Positions 55,201 through 62,337 of a stretch of DNA of 64,000 bases are shown in pieces. The notes under the pieces were generated by a model that saw nothing but the letters and a program-made list of their open reading frames with translations, was not told the origin of the DNA and did not search any database. How positions within the stretch are numbered: the first letter of the stretch is position 1; every line of letters begins with the position of its first letter. A program made the position numbers and the translations under genes. The DNA is from CBDCWT01 sp965223305. Its GTDB lineage: Bacteria > Planctomycetota > Planctomycetia > Pirellulales > Pirellulaceae. Location: contig CBDCWT010000061.1 of assembly GCA_965223305.1 (NCBI GenBank), forward strand, positions 1 through 64,000. Reading direction: 5' to 3'.

Positions 55201-55390
55201 CGCTGCGCTCGAGTTGGGAGGGGTTGTCGATCGAAAGGACCGTCAACAGCCTGCGATCTTCCAGAGGTTCTAACAGCAGACGGCGCTGCCGCGGACGACG
55301 CATCCGGCGTCGCGTTTTGCTGCGACTGTGGGTGGCGGCGCGCAATGCTAAAGAGAACCGTTGGTCGTCCATCTTTCTGTCCCGCGTCAC
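46235..55390 (-). CDS. giant subtilase (S8) surface protein with Calx-beta, PPC-type and SdrD/B-like domains
   Basis: 3051 codons. N-terminus carries the export motif LLLEPLEDRRLLT (about 38-50). Then Calx-beta (about 55-160), several PPC-like pre-peptidase domains, a nidogen-like segment, a propeptide (about 750-830: DRVIVRFADTVSHEQLS) and an S8 protease domain with full triad: D855 in VDGGVDYTH, H910 in NGHGTHTAG, S1076 in NGTSMAAPH. After it come jelly-roll/adhesin-like repeats and two C-terminal SdrD B-like domains of similar sequence (near 2680-2860 and 2870-3030). Probably secreted and cell-wall associated. Transcribed alone; Met7 (55372) is an alternative start. Confidence 0.93.
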   Translation of the reverse strand: MTRDRKMDDQRFSLALRAATHSRSKTRRRMRRPRQRRLLLEPLEDRRLLTVLSIDNPSQLERSGIGSNDLIFTVTRSGDTTDPATVRFSTLDGTATEGSDYLAHAGQLTFSPGVTEQPIRVTIKRDDLGEFDEHFFVDLADAAGAALANARGRGTIIDDDDMELTDFASLAPLGGLVYEKHEQASLAADETASFLVPLDAGQTIALLLVPTPGLIQHAELFSPGGESVAEAAATTAGEQLVLGPVTATTSGNYRFAINGVAGTEGDSAIRLLLNAAFETETYSDTANDSFASAQDITDSFISVGTLGTQRGAAVGLADRSADSVGPDLSGYYATATTFEFEDIQSTGTALLADADDRSILLDSDMLSGFSFDFYGETYTDLYVSSNGLLSFGAPESSFANSSLDTFPAVAVIAPLWDDLDSRSSGGATYWEVRGTADQQQLIVQWDQVDYFDSRDADPITFQMVLSEVDGSIQFNYLDLAGGNAARTGGVSATVGIKAAGDQIGQRLLVSHDGQKSTLVESGRSISIRRVTEAELAVPDFYRFPLTAGKAATFVLTAVDEGMPALDLYDTQQRHVATGLSEQADNQVIRGFVPSSTGDYYARITGSGREYSLVVIDDGDLSPASNDAATTAQTLPHITTALGHLSSPAPADVVPSVASVVAAQGLSFTNSTSLAAAEHLPPYKDGKAIAAESSTIHRATTPTRSYSTAEDDLSTHTAADSAPHISALLNGEYATDRVIVRFADTVSHEQLSELLARFEGQLVRELPLINGATVELAESGVDLEALAAWNSDPLIAYVEPDYVVHAGATPNDPSFSQLWGLHNTGQSGGTVDADIDAVEAWETLIGSESVVVASVDGGVDYTHVDLRNNMWVNPGEIAGDGIDNDANGFVDDVHGIDTANDDSDPFDDNGHGTHTAGTIGAVGNNERGVTGVNWNVQIMALKFLSADGSGFVSDAIDALNYMTMMKRDYGVNVVASNNSWSGSGPSLALREAIEASNDAGIMFIASAGNTANDNDASPSYPSGFELEGVIAVAATDHNDQLASFSSFGATSVDLGAPGVGILSTRPGDRYGISNGTSMAAPHVAGAVAMLMAHNPGASLSEVKRAILDGTDPASSLADHTLTGGRLNLANSLALIADPGDFYRIALSAGDPLRLTTSTPSALPSAAGLDPAVELYSLSGELLGFDDNSHPDGRNAELRFSVPTTEDYLVRVFSMAGRGEYGLTISGETERPPRDLAITDVQPRNGQPLVSAPTNVTFGLDGTVLATSVDAADLLVDGVPAVSARLIDGNTLSFAIPNLTAGRHVLQVAAGALRSVGGAPVEEFSSDFVIDQTPPHVVSSSVLTGDLRPTGDLTYVVHFDEPLRAENLDRSDVELSGELSGRHEATALTYDPVNHTATIDFAALPDDRFSLVLKSRDGAFEDLAGNDLDGDGTDLPSGDSAVGGDFSVAFWVDEAIAVTRPFARLAPFGGTLFSSRQNQGVIHSATDIDEHRFFLESGQVISATVTPTNEAAQVTVELRKAGGLLLHPPVVAASAGAPAHLPPLAVDDDGPYHIRITADRSTAYELSIDLNLVREDREFGESPVVLDRSLSVDRYAAVGTSEPQPLAAESIVWGAQPQTGMIISLDPRTGNELYRFPAPGGMAAADTQIGLSIAENGRSLLYVNSDVDPTKIYRLDPLTGSVISVEQLDSAAGDQIDGLGFQSARHGVSTIYSADMETDPGWVLEGGWSYGTPTGAGSENHDPSSGFTGGNVIGYNLSGNYPNSLAISEHATTPAIDASNYDYVTLSFRRWLGVEEARSDRAAIEVSRNGSEWVQIWENPRLTDVGDIAWDRQTFDLSSVADGEPTIFIRWAMGPTNGTNAFPGWNVDDVLVTGVRREQPAIAIGRRAGTVFVQHGFGGNSTLLPQVVASGALGGDDAGRQFAVGPGVGIQEYSLDSPPAVVQTVPTPSPDLEGLAFDGQYLYASTASGTLFTLDPDTGAVRYQITVSGGALFGLGASRARGGATTLFQEDFSSLSHGFTFDNSFGVGAGLWHVTGGRNQDGLPNHSAPKSLYFGKAEKNFGGGNYDLGSAVAGLAISPVIVLPDAAPLTLSFSTLIATERGADHLEVLVDDGATRTAVLSTVTDTLTFSTGGTWRRITADLTRYAGKEVRIVFSFMANSSSNAFEGWYVDDIEVTQGIDEFDFRVPDVDEYVVDLTGRAGHTMDFILEGHDSVDFSSTVLELLGIDGSTVLATAAGKPAGSPQGNHDLGILDFAVPEDGVYTIRTTSLVAGEYSIVVFDGQFDSEPNDDLSTARLLNGATRAVGYLGQGAGDNRLFLVAYASSLLPGTIYELDSISGTVTNSFPTPNLPGTTPFGINLAFDAESLWYNSGATSGDNLLYRLNPDTGAVVDVRIPFGNERFDGLARVGDELFTIGDLIQVYDARQPNYPILRTFPAPSRRIVGLAGHDSRGTLFVLTQASGAGSIYEINPQTGAVGRRVTLESKAFEQGLAIVGEELFVSETGGASGPNIISVYDVETLSLQRQINVLVPTGAVLAGLGSDGFAFDGPDSYALELTAGQMLAAVIELPFASLPGNELQAALMLWDPQGMLVAEAAAATDGTKTRLVLTVPTSGTFTLQVVAEAGGGDYVLETEIIDTTWVAGRKFHDLDESGERESTEPYLNGWTIELLDSNGQVVASQKTRDIDWNQDGVIDESTERGWYRFGVEPGSYSVREVVLPGWRRTAPISLAEQAAFDLDRTLDFYTDGNFYHNWGGRGERWLRAAGDGGRWYFITQDGTVQRWDTQSGVALGSPLTGTVVASLAPVYHADPARLIDAPPPTGTHSLTLSSGQQINDRDFGNYQLATLQGRTFDDQNANGVRDAGESFLAGWLVELLDATGQIIASQETSDLDLDGDGKIDPMTERGWYSFVGLAAGTYSVRQVPRDGWLQTSLIQPAIRQAFDLDQQYDFFTEGSYWENWGGEEEKWLQAAGDQWFYVKPNGELRQWDQRSGTTFGTPLAGTLIATVDTAFHEDPGRLIDVIPFTVTLAAGQQLVDLDIGNARIVAGSPRVPSSK

Positions 55391-55650
55391 AGTGTTTCTC
55401 GGCCGCAGAACGCGGCAAGTACACCGTTAGGGCATTATACACTGAACGACTGGTAATTAGGGGCACGTAGTAGGTACGGTAGGTGTGCCGTTTCAAAGTA
55501 GTAGGCACACTCCGTGTGCCGTAACCTTGTGAGGGCACTCAAAGAGCGGACGGCACACGGAGTGTGCCTGCTACCTTGCGGACGGCACACGGAGTGTGCC
55601 TGCTACTTTGGCGGATGGCACGGGGGAGTGCTTGCTGTGATGTGGCTTCG
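55391..55650. repeat. palindrome repeats between giant gene and sulfatase
   Basis: GGCACAC-TCC-GTGTGCC at 55504-55520, GGCACAC-GGA-GTGTGCC at 55552-55568 and at 55584-55600, and an imperfect copy at 55617-55635. No gene seen in this gap. Confidence 0.8.
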
Positions 55651-57084
55651 CTACAGCCGGCCCGCGGGCCGCTTGCCTCGGCCGACCCGCGCTGAACCGG
55701 CGTCGCCCAAGTCCGTGATCATCACGTCAGCCAGTGCCTGCATCCGGCGCACGATGTCCCGGTGCTTGGCCGCAACATTGGTCGTCTCGCCGACGTCGTT
55801 GGCCAAGTTGAAGAGTGCCAGCTCGATCGTCGCTGTGTCGTATCGCACCGGGAAGCCGCCAGTTCCTCCATTTCGCCCTGAGAGGGTCCGGTACTTGTGA
55901 GGAAAGTGCAGCTTCCATTTCCCCATCCGCATCGCGTGCAGCTGCTGCCCGTAGTAGAAGAAATACGCTTGCTGCGGGCTGGTGGCGTTGGCTTCTCCTG
56001 CTAACAGCGGCCAGATGTCCTTGCCATCGATCTTGTGATCCGGCAGCTCGGCGCCGATCAGATGAGCAACCGTAGGCAGAATGTCGATGGTCATCGCTGG
56101 TTCGCTGCAGACGCTCCCTGCCGGAATTCTTCCCGGCCACCACATAATCGTTGGCTCACGGCAGCCGCCGTCGAACATGGTTCCTTTGCCTTCGCGCAAA
56201 GGACCTGCCGAACCCGCGTGATCACCGTAGCTAAGCCAGGGACCGTTGTCCGAAGTGAAGACGACCAGAGTGTTGTCGTCCAGTTCATGTTTCCGCAAGG
56301 TGTCGAGGATCTGGCCGACCGACCAGTCGATCTCCATGACGACGTCGCCAAACAACCCCCGCTGGCTCTTGCCCTCGAATTTGTCCGAAACATAAAGCGG
56401 CACGTGGACCATGCTATGAGGAAGGTACAGGAAAAACGGTTGATCCTTATTCTGCTCGATAAACTCGACGGCTCTTTCAGTGTATTGAGTCGTGAGCAGC
56501 TTCTGGTCTTCGCCGGTCACCCGTGGGTTGATGATCTCGTTGCCGTCGATCAGCGGCAGATGCGGCCACCTCTTCAGTCTTTGCCTGAGAGGTAGGTGGA
56601 CAATCTCGGGATGATTGGGCCACATGTCGTTCGAATAAGGCAGTCCAAAGTAGTCGTCGAAGCCGTGTTGCATTGGCAGGAACTTCTTATGGTGCCCTAA
56701 GTGCCATTTGCCATAGCAGGCGGTCGCATAGTTCTTTTGTTTGCAGATTTCGGCAAGGGTCACCTCATCCTCATGAATTCCGTGCTTCGCAGCTGGGCCG
56801 AGTGCCCCCATGATTCCGACCCGTACGTTGTAGCAGCCGGTGAGCAAGCCCGCTCGCGATGCCGAACAAACAGCTTGGGTGACGTAGAAGTCGGTAAACC
56901 GCCGGCCTTCGCGCGCCATGCGGTCCAGGTGAGGTGTCTCGATCCCCTGCACACCAAACGGACCGATGTCGGCATACCCCATGTCATCGATGAAGATCAC
57001 CACGACGTTGGGAGGACGCGACTCGGTAGCCGAGATTGTGCTGGTTAAGAGGAGGCAGCATGAGCAAAGGAGGGTGCGGAACAT
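55651..57084 (-). CDS. sulfatase (type I, formylglycine)
   Basis: 477 residues with signal peptide ([14 protein letters not shown]). Metal-binding N-terminus [16 protein letters not shown] at 26-41, and the formylglycine motif C73-S-A-S-R in [13 protein letters not shown], then the [22 protein letters not shown] and [10 protein letters not shown] blocks of alkaline-phosphatase-fold sulfatases. The third motif position is A rather than P, seen in some arylsulfatase groups. Removes sulfate from sulfated polysaccharides, a hallmark activity of planctomycetes. Neighbouring second sulfatase downstream on the same strand. Substrate unknown. Confidence 0.92.
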   Translation of the reverse strand: MFRTLLCSCCLLLTSTISATESRPPNVVVIFIDDMGYADIGPFGVQGIETPHLDRMAREGRRFTDFYVTQAVCSASRAGLLTGCYNVRVGIMGALGPAAKHGIHEDEVTLAEICKQKNYATACYGKWHLGHHKKFLPMQHGFDDYFGLPYSNDMWPNHPEIVHLPLRQRLKRWPHLPLIDGNEIINPRVTGEDQKLLTTQYTERAVEFIEQNKDQPFFLYLPHSMVHVPLYVSDKFEGKSQRGLFGDVVMEIDWSVGQILDTLRKHELDDNTLVVFTSDNGPWLSYGDHAGSAGPLREGKGTMFDGGCREPTIMWWPGRIPAGSVCSEPAMTIDILPTVAHLIGAELPDHKIDGKDIWPLLAGEANATSPQQAYFFYYGQQLHAMRMGKWKLHFPHKYRTLSGRNGGTGGFPVRYDTATIELALFNLANDVGETTNVAAKHRDIVRRMQALADVMITDLGDAGSARVGRGKRPAGRL

Positions 57085-57375
57085 CTTTTTTTCGGGTGGC
57101 TTAGGGGAGACTTGTGTGCGGCCGTAGTTAATCAGACATGATCGAGTATTCCAGACAGCACGCTACGCGTGCTGTCCAAAGTAGCAGGCACGCTCCGCGT
57201 GCCGTCCGCCATTTACGAGCACCGGTTACGTCACACGGAGTGTGACGGCTACATTGTCTCCGGCTACGTCACTCGGCGTGTGACAGCTACTATGTTCCGG
57301 CTACGTCACACAGAGTGTGACGACTACATTGTTTCCACTGACGTCACACGGAGTGTGACGGCTACTATGCAACGC
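57085..57375. repeat. tandem palindromes between the two sulfatase genes
   Basis: AGCACGC-TAC-GCGTGCT at 57157-57173 and GGCACGC-TCC-GCGTGCC at 57187-57203, followed by four GTCAC..GTGAC palindromes (GTCACACGGAGTGTGAC type) at 57230, 57268, 57305 and 57343, spaced 37-38 bases with CGGCTAC between. All members of the same covarying palindrome family. Confidence 0.85.
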
Positions 57376-58926
57376 TCAGGACGGTGTTCGGACTCGTCGT
57401 GGCGGCTTCCTGATGTAGGTAGAGGGTGGGTCCTCGCCATCGTCGCCGTAGTGCTGCCGCAAACGTGTCAATTCTTGCTCCAGGCGTTCTTGTACTCTTC
57501 TGTAGGCGGGATGCCCGTGCAGGTTATTCAACTCGTTGGGATCGAACTTCAAGTCGTACAACTCCCACTCGTCGACATCCGGCTCGTAGAAACGGATCAG
57601 CTTGAAGCGCGAATCGGTGACTCCGAAGTGGCGCCGCACGTAGTGCCAGCCAGGATACTCGTAGTAGTGATAGTAAAACGTCTTGCGCCAATCACTAGGA
57701 GTCTCGCCGCGAAGTACGGGGACCAGCGACTCGCCCTGGATGTCGCTCGGAATGTCAGCCCCCGCCAGCTCGAGAAACGTTGAGGCAAAGTCGAGAGGCG
57801 AGACGATATCTTCATTGATCGTTTCAGCTTCAATGACCTCTGGCCAGCGTACCAGCAACGGCGTTCGTAGTGACTCCTCGTACATCCAACGTTTGTCGAA
57901 CCAACCATGTTCGCCCAGATAGAACCCCTGGTCCGAGCAATAGATAACAACGGTGTTTTTGGCAAGCCCGGCCTCGTCTAGATAGTCGAGCACGCGACCT
58001 AGGTTGTCGTCGACCGATTGCACGCAACGCAGGTAGTCCTTGATATAGCGTTGATACTTCCAACGAACGAGATCGCGGCCTTCGAGGTTGGCTTCGCGCA
58101 AGGCTCGGTTCTTAGGCTCGTAGGCCGCGTTCCAAGTCTGCAGCTGGTCCGGCGTCAGGTTCGGAGGCGGAACAAGTTTCAGGTCTCGATCGACCATCGT
58201 CTCGGCGATCGTCATGTCTTGCTGATGGGCCGGCTTGCCTCGTCCGGCGTAGTCGTCAAACAACGTGGGCGGCTCGGGAATCGTCACGTCGTCAAACATG
58301 GTCAGGTAGTTCGGGCCTGGTTCCCATGCCCGGTGAGGCGCCTTGTGCTGAAACATCAACATGAACGGTTGGTCAGTGTCTCGCGCGTTTTTCAGCCAGT
58401 CGAGAGCGAGGTCGGTGACGATTTCCGTCGTGTAGCCTTCGTATTTTTTCTGGCCGTCACTTCGTCTCATGACCGGGTTGTAGTAAGTTCCCTGGCCGAT
58501 CAGCACCTCCCAATAGTTGAACCCAGTCGGTGCAGACGAAAGGTGCCACTTGCCGACGACAGCGGTCTGATAGCCCGCCTGCTGCAGGAGTTTGGGGAAT
58601 GTCTGCTGGTCTCCGTCAAAGCGGTTGCCATTGACCATAAACCCGTTCACATGGCTGTACTTGCCCGTCAAAATCACGGCCCGCATGGGCCCGCAGATGG
58701 AGTTGGTGACGTAGCAGTTATCGAATCGCGTTCCTTCGCGGGCGAGCCGGTCGATGTTGGGCGTCTGGTTGATTCGCGACCCGTAGGCACTGATCGCCTG
58801 GTAGGCGTGATCGTCTGTAAAGACAAACAGGATGTTCGGTCGCTCGGCCGCCAGAGCCAGGTCGCTGAAGAGCAGCGGGATCAACAGCGCAAACAGGGCG
58901 CGCGTCTTGCTTCGAGAGTGCGTCAT
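57376..58926 (-). CDS. sulfatase with atypical CGPMR motif
   Basis: 516 residues; signal peptide ([16 protein letters not shown]). Metal-binding [16 protein letters not shown] at 31-46. The formylglycine motif is C78-G-P-M81-R82 ([13 protein letters not shown]): Met where Ser is usual; the core C-x-P-x-R recognised by formylglycine-generating enzyme is kept. The rest ([49 protein letters not shown]) is a normal type I sulfatase, resembling the N-acetylglucosamine-6-sulfatase-like group. Predicted exported. Upstream of the first sulfatase on the same strand, likely separate transcripts because of the repeats between. Confidence 0.92.
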   Translation of the reverse strand: MTHSRSKTRALFALLIPLLFSDLALAAERPNILFVFTDDHAYQAISAYGSRINQTPNIDRLAREGTRFDNCYVTNSICGPMRAVILTGKYSHVNGFMVNGNRFDGDQQTFPKLLQQAGYQTAVVGKWHLSSAPTGFNYWEVLIGQGTYYNPVMRRSDGQKKYEGYTTEIVTDLALDWLKNARDTDQPFMLMFQHKAPHRAWEPGPNYLTMFDDVTIPEPPTLFDDYAGRGKPAHQQDMTIAETMVDRDLKLVPPPNLTPDQLQTWNAAYEPKNRALREANLEGRDLVRWKYQRYIKDYLRCVQSVDDNLGRVLDYLDEAGLAKNTVVIYCSDQGFYLGEHGWFDKRWMYEESLRTPLLVRWPEVIEAETINEDIVSPLDFASTFLELAGADIPSDIQGESLVPVLRGETPSDWRKTFYYHYYEYPGWHYVRRHFGVTDSRFKLIRFYEPDVDEWELYDLKFDPNELNNLHGHPAYRRVQERLEQELTRLRQHYGDDGEDPPSTYIRKPPRRVRTPS

Positions 58927-59119
58927 CGGTCGAGATCTCGGGTGGAGTGAATAAGTGTGGGGACGATTGTACGCCGATCCCGAGGCGTTGTCACGTCAAT
59001 CGAGCTGGGGCGTCTCTCTCTAACGCTCTTGAAGTGGCGCCCTCGGTGCAAGCGCGAAGCGTCAGTTCTGATGTAGCGCTTTTCGACGTCTGGCGGGGAC
59101 AAGAGATTGGTCGCGTTTT

Positions 59120-59250
59120 CGTAACCCGACGCGTCAGCGAGGGAGAGTTGGTGTACCAACGTAAATATTCCCTCGCTTACGCTTCGGGTTACGATGGAGC
59201 CAAGCCCGCACCAAAACTCCCGCTTCGGGTTACGAAAACACGGCGCGTAG
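59120..59250. repeat. REP-like inverted repeat (CCCGAAGCGT type), second copy
   Basis: CCCGACGCGTCAGCGAGGG at 59127-59145 and CCCTCGCTTACGCTTCGGG at 59169-59187 form the stem; a further arm CTTCGGGTTACG lies at about 59223. Same element as 3321-3440. Lies in the gap between the second sulfatase and the DUF3352-like gene (58927-59474). Confidence 0.75.
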
Positions 59251-59274
59251 GTGACGTGCTACGCCGTGAGGGAT

Positions 59275-59400
59275 TTCTTGTAGCCGAATTCGCCAGAATT
59301 TGGACGAATCGGCAGTCCACCAAACTCTGGCGAGTTCGGCTACGACTCTGGCGAGTTCGGTCGCGATCGGATAGCGCGGAGTCGGGAAAAGTCCTTAACG
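59275..59400. repeat. inverted repeat GTAGCCGAATTCGCC type
   Basis: Long hairpin with arms GTAGCCGAATTCGCCAGAAT (59280-59299) and its complement CTGGCGAGTTCGGCTAC (59327-59343), followed by a partial second copy. Same hairpin as 10790-10850. The remaining gap shows no other feature. Confidence 0.75.
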
Positions 59401-59474
59401 GCGTAGGGTGACATGGCTCACCTTGGCGCGCGCCTTGCCTTGGCGATTAAGACCCGCTGCCCGGCCAGCTTGCA

Positions 59475-61235
59475 TCAACGGCGAAGACCAAATCCGATGT
59501 GGTGCAGACCCAGTTCATCGTAGGTCAGTATGGCGCCGCCCGGGGCGAGGTACTTGGCGATCTCCGCAAAGGGAGGCAAAGGCTGCTCGTCCAATGCCTC
59601 TCGAAGCGCCTTCAATACTGGGTTATCGACCTCGCTCAGCCGATCGCGCGTCGTCGGTGAAGTGGCCAGCTCGTAGAGCAGCCGGAAACCCTCTTCTGGC
59701 CGCTGAAAGGAAATGCTACCGGCAGTCGCGCTTCCCAGCTGACGTTGAATCTTGTTCAACACCAGCTTGAAATCCAGTTCATTGGCCAACGTACGACTCG
59801 CGTCTCCCTTGGTTGCAATCACCTCCTCCAGCAACTTACGACTATCGCTCGCCAACAGGTAGTCACCCAGCACCGTCACACACGGTTCGGGCCGACGAGC
59901 TAACTCTTCGTCAAGTTCGCGCCCACGTCTGCGATTGCGATTCGGAAAATTGAGCCGATAGTAGTCGATGCCGCGGTAGCTGGCTGACTCGAATCGGTCT
60001 CCCAGATTCTGGGCAACCGTCTCCAAGGTCTCTGTGAAGGCGTCGGCGTCCTTCAGCTGCAAAGCCAACAGCGTCGCTTGGCTGTTGACCCGCGCCGGTT
60101 TCTCGATCCAGCTGACGAGCGTCACACGCCCGGCGGCCGCTTGGAAAATCGCTTGCTCGACGTCCACACCCACCCGGTTCGTGGCCCGCTGGAGGATCTC
60201 GTTGCTCCAAGCCCCCTCGCCGCGAAAGAAGTCGTAGAGGCGGACCAACTCGTCATAGGTTTGCTGAAAGTCCCAATGGAAAGTCGAATAACTGGCGACG
60301 TCGTCCGGTACCCAGTCTTCAGGCGTCAGTTCCCCCGAGGTAAGTGCCAGCATTTTCAAGACGCCTTCTCTGGGATGACCGATCAGGACATGCGACTGGG
60401 CAACACTGTCGAACTCTTCAGTCGCCAAGACGATCCCGCCACCGAGTGCCTTCAGGCCCTCGAGACCGAGACCCTTGATGGTTGCCAGGCCCGCTTGACC
60501 CGCCAGGTTTCTCTGAGTGACCCGTGTGGCGAACTCCAGCGGATCCAGAAACCAAGTGATTTGCGGTGGTTCGTCCTTGAGCCCACGGGACCGGTTCATG
60601 ATCGAAGTGAATTTGCGATTCTGCGCGAGCGTATTCGAGTCGCCAGTGCCGTTCCAGTTCGCCAGTAACTGCTTGGCCAGATCGCGGCCGCTGGTGATCA
60701 CGATCACCTCTTCGCGCTCGAAAAACGTCAATTCACGGGCGGGTCCCTGTCGCGCTTCGTAACAGACCAGCTCGATGCCCTCGACCTCCTCAGTGCTGCG
60801 CGACGCGCCCGCGGAAACCAGCAAGTCATCCCCGCGGTCGAGCAACGTCTGGGCGACCGGCAGCTTGTCTCCGGTATCAACAATCACCGCCAGTTGCGGT
60901 TGGCCGGCCTCGGGCAAGACGATCGCAATGCAGAGCTCCCCTTGGGGGATCGCCAGCAACTCGTCGAGGGAGGCGCCGACCTCATCTTGGACTCGCTCGA
61001 AGGCTGTGAGCAGTGACCCGTATAGGTGTTCGACAAAGGGCCGAATCTGCTCGTCTGCGGTGATCTGGCCAAACGCTGTTTCGTGATAACGCGCCGCCAG
61101 CTCGCGTGCGTCAGCGACACGGACGAAGGCCACTGTCTTTTCAGGAAGCAGCCGGGGCGCCGAAGGACGCTGGGCAGACGCTGCCGCGCAGGGGAACAAC
61201 AGAGCAGCCGACAGCAGAAGGGAACACCGCCACAT
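59475..61235 (-). CDS. secreted DUF3352-like protein of unknown function
   Basis: Start taken at ATG 61235 (MWRCSLLLSAALLFPCAAASAQ, a signal peptide); the frame is open to 61319. 586 residues. Pattern of repeated beta-alpha blocks (TVAFVRVADARELAARYHETAFGQI; EGIELVCYEARQGPARELTFFEREEVIVITSG; FDSVAQSHVLIGHPREGVLKMLALTSGEL) resembles DUF3352-type planctomycete secreted proteins. No catalytic motif. Function unknown. Divergent from the BON-domain gene. Confidence 0.75.
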   Translation of the reverse strand: MWRCSLLLSAALLFPCAAASAQRPSAPRLLPEKTVAFVRVADARELAARYHETAFGQITADEQIRPFVEHLYGSLLTAFERVQDEVGASLDELLAIPQGELCIAIVLPEAGQPQLAVIVDTGDKLPVAQTLLDRGDDLLVSAGASRSTEEVEGIELVCYEARQGPARELTFFEREEVIVITSGRDLAKQLLANWNGTGDSNTLAQNRKFTSIMNRSRGLKDEPPQITWFLDPLEFATRVTQRNLAGQAGLATIKGLGLEGLKALGGGIVLATEEFDSVAQSHVLIGHPREGVLKMLALTSGELTPEDWVPDDVASYSTFHWDFQQTYDELVRLYDFFRGEGAWSNEILQRATNRVGVDVEQAIFQAAAGRVTLVSWIEKPARVNSQATLLALQLKDADAFTETLETVAQNLGDRFESASYRGIDYYRLNFPNRNRRRGRELDEELARRPEPCVTVLGDYLLASDSRKLLEEVIATKGDASRTLANELDFKLVLNKIQRQLGSATAGSISFQRPEEGFRLLYELATSPTTRDRLSEVDNPVLKALREALDEQPLPPFAEIAKYLAPGGAILTYDELGLHHIGFGLRR

Positions 61236-61319
61236 AGAAAGACTCTCCTGATTGAAAACACGGGGATGTGTTCCCCGAACCCGTTCGGCAATACCCCGTC
61301 CCGAGGCCGCCGGTTTCAC

Positions 61320-61635
61320 CGGTTGTTCAGCCCTAGTTCGCTGCTGGCACTTCTATCTTGGGGGGATTTCAGTTGAGCTTAGTTGCCGATGTTGCGATAA
61401 TGTACATCAGTTGAAACTGGTACAATCGGTACTATAACCGGAATGTGCTGTGGGGAAGCAATGCCCTCTGCCGCCGTCTGCCGATGAACAGATGGCTTCT
61501 GGGCCTTTGTTTCAAGAGGATTGAGCGGTTCCACGGTGGCTGGCACGCTCGGCGTGCTGGCCGCTATCTGCAGGTGACGGTTACGGCATACCGAGTGTGC
61601 TTACTGCCCTCGTTGGCCACAATGAAAGGTCGAAC
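61320..61635. other. intergenic region with one GGCACGC palindrome
   Basis: Divergent gap between the DUF3352-like and BON genes. Holds one palindrome GGCACGC-TCG-GCGTGCT at 61542-61558 plus degenerate neighbours. No promoter recognised with confidence. Confidence 0.5.
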
Positions 61636-62337
61636 ATGACACCCCGAAAAACACTGCTGTTTTCGCTCGCCTTGGCGGCGCTTCCTACGACGACGGTGTT
61701 GGCTCAATTCGGCAACACCACGGGCGGCGGACTGAATACGGGCGGTTTCGGCGGCGGCACGGCAAGCTCGGCTGGACTGCAGCAGACGGGACAGATCACC
61801 AGTTCTGCCTCGACACAGCGCGGCGCCAGTAACTTTCTCAGGGCTTCGCCTGGTGGATTCTTGAGCAATCAGGGGAGCAGCGGCGTTGGAGGCCAAACTA
61901 GCAGCAGTTTGCTAGGAGGCCTCTCAGGATTGGGCGGCTTCGGTCGTGGCTTCGGGGGAGGCTTTGGCGGCGGTTTCGGAGGCGGCTTTGGCGGCGGCTT
62001 TGGACGAGGTGGTTTTGGCAACCAGGGGTTTCAGCAGCAAGGCGGGGAGGCACAGCTACGTATTCCCATGCGACTCGGTTTCACCCCCTCGGCGATTCCC
62101 GCCGCCACGGTCAGTACTGGTTTCCAGGCCCGACTTGCCCGACTCCCGGGTGTGAATAGGGTGGCCCCTGGGGTGGCTGTGAAGCTGGTGGGACGGACGG
62201 CGGTACTGGAAGGGGTTGTATCCAGCCAGCATCAGAAGGCCTTGATCGCCACTTTGGCGCTCTTGGAGCCGGGTATCTCGGACGTTCAAAATGACTTGCA
62301 GGTGTCGGCCGCTCCCAACCCGTTGCCGGCGCCTTAG
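61636..62337 (+). CDS. Gly-rich BON-domain secreted protein
   Basis: 233 residues from ATG 61636 (MTPRKTLLFSLALAALPTTTVLAQ, signal peptide). Residues 30-135 are Gly/Phe-rich low complexity with repeated FGGGFGGG units (about 105-128). The C-terminus matches a BON domain: RLPGVNRVAPGVAVKLVGRTAVLEGVVSSQHQKALIATLALLEPGISDVQNDLQV at about 163-218. BON domains bind phospholipids or proteins in the envelope. The 3' end overlaps, antisense, the end of the lipoprotein gene at 62111-63115. Overlap makes both stop regions slightly uncertain. Confidence 0.8.
   Translation: MTPRKTLLFSLALAALPTTTVLAQFGNTTGGGLNTGGFGGGTASSAGLQQTGQITSSASTQRGASNFLRASPGGFLSNQGSSGVGGQTSSSLLGGLSGLGGFGRGFGGGFGGGFGGGFGGGFGRGGFGNQGFQQQGGEAQLRIPMRLGFTPSAIPAATVSTGFQARLARLPGVNRVAPGVAVKLVGRTAVLEGVVSSQHQKALIATLALLEPGISDVQNDLQVSAAPNPLPAP

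Noticed and set aside
46600..55400. Forward-strand open frames opposite the giant subtilase gene
   Set aside because: They are antisense shadows of one long, domain-rich reverse frame.
57400..58950. Forward-strand open frame of about 310 codons opposite the second sulfatase
   Set aside because: Shadow of the sulfatase gene; no motif or signal in the forward reading.
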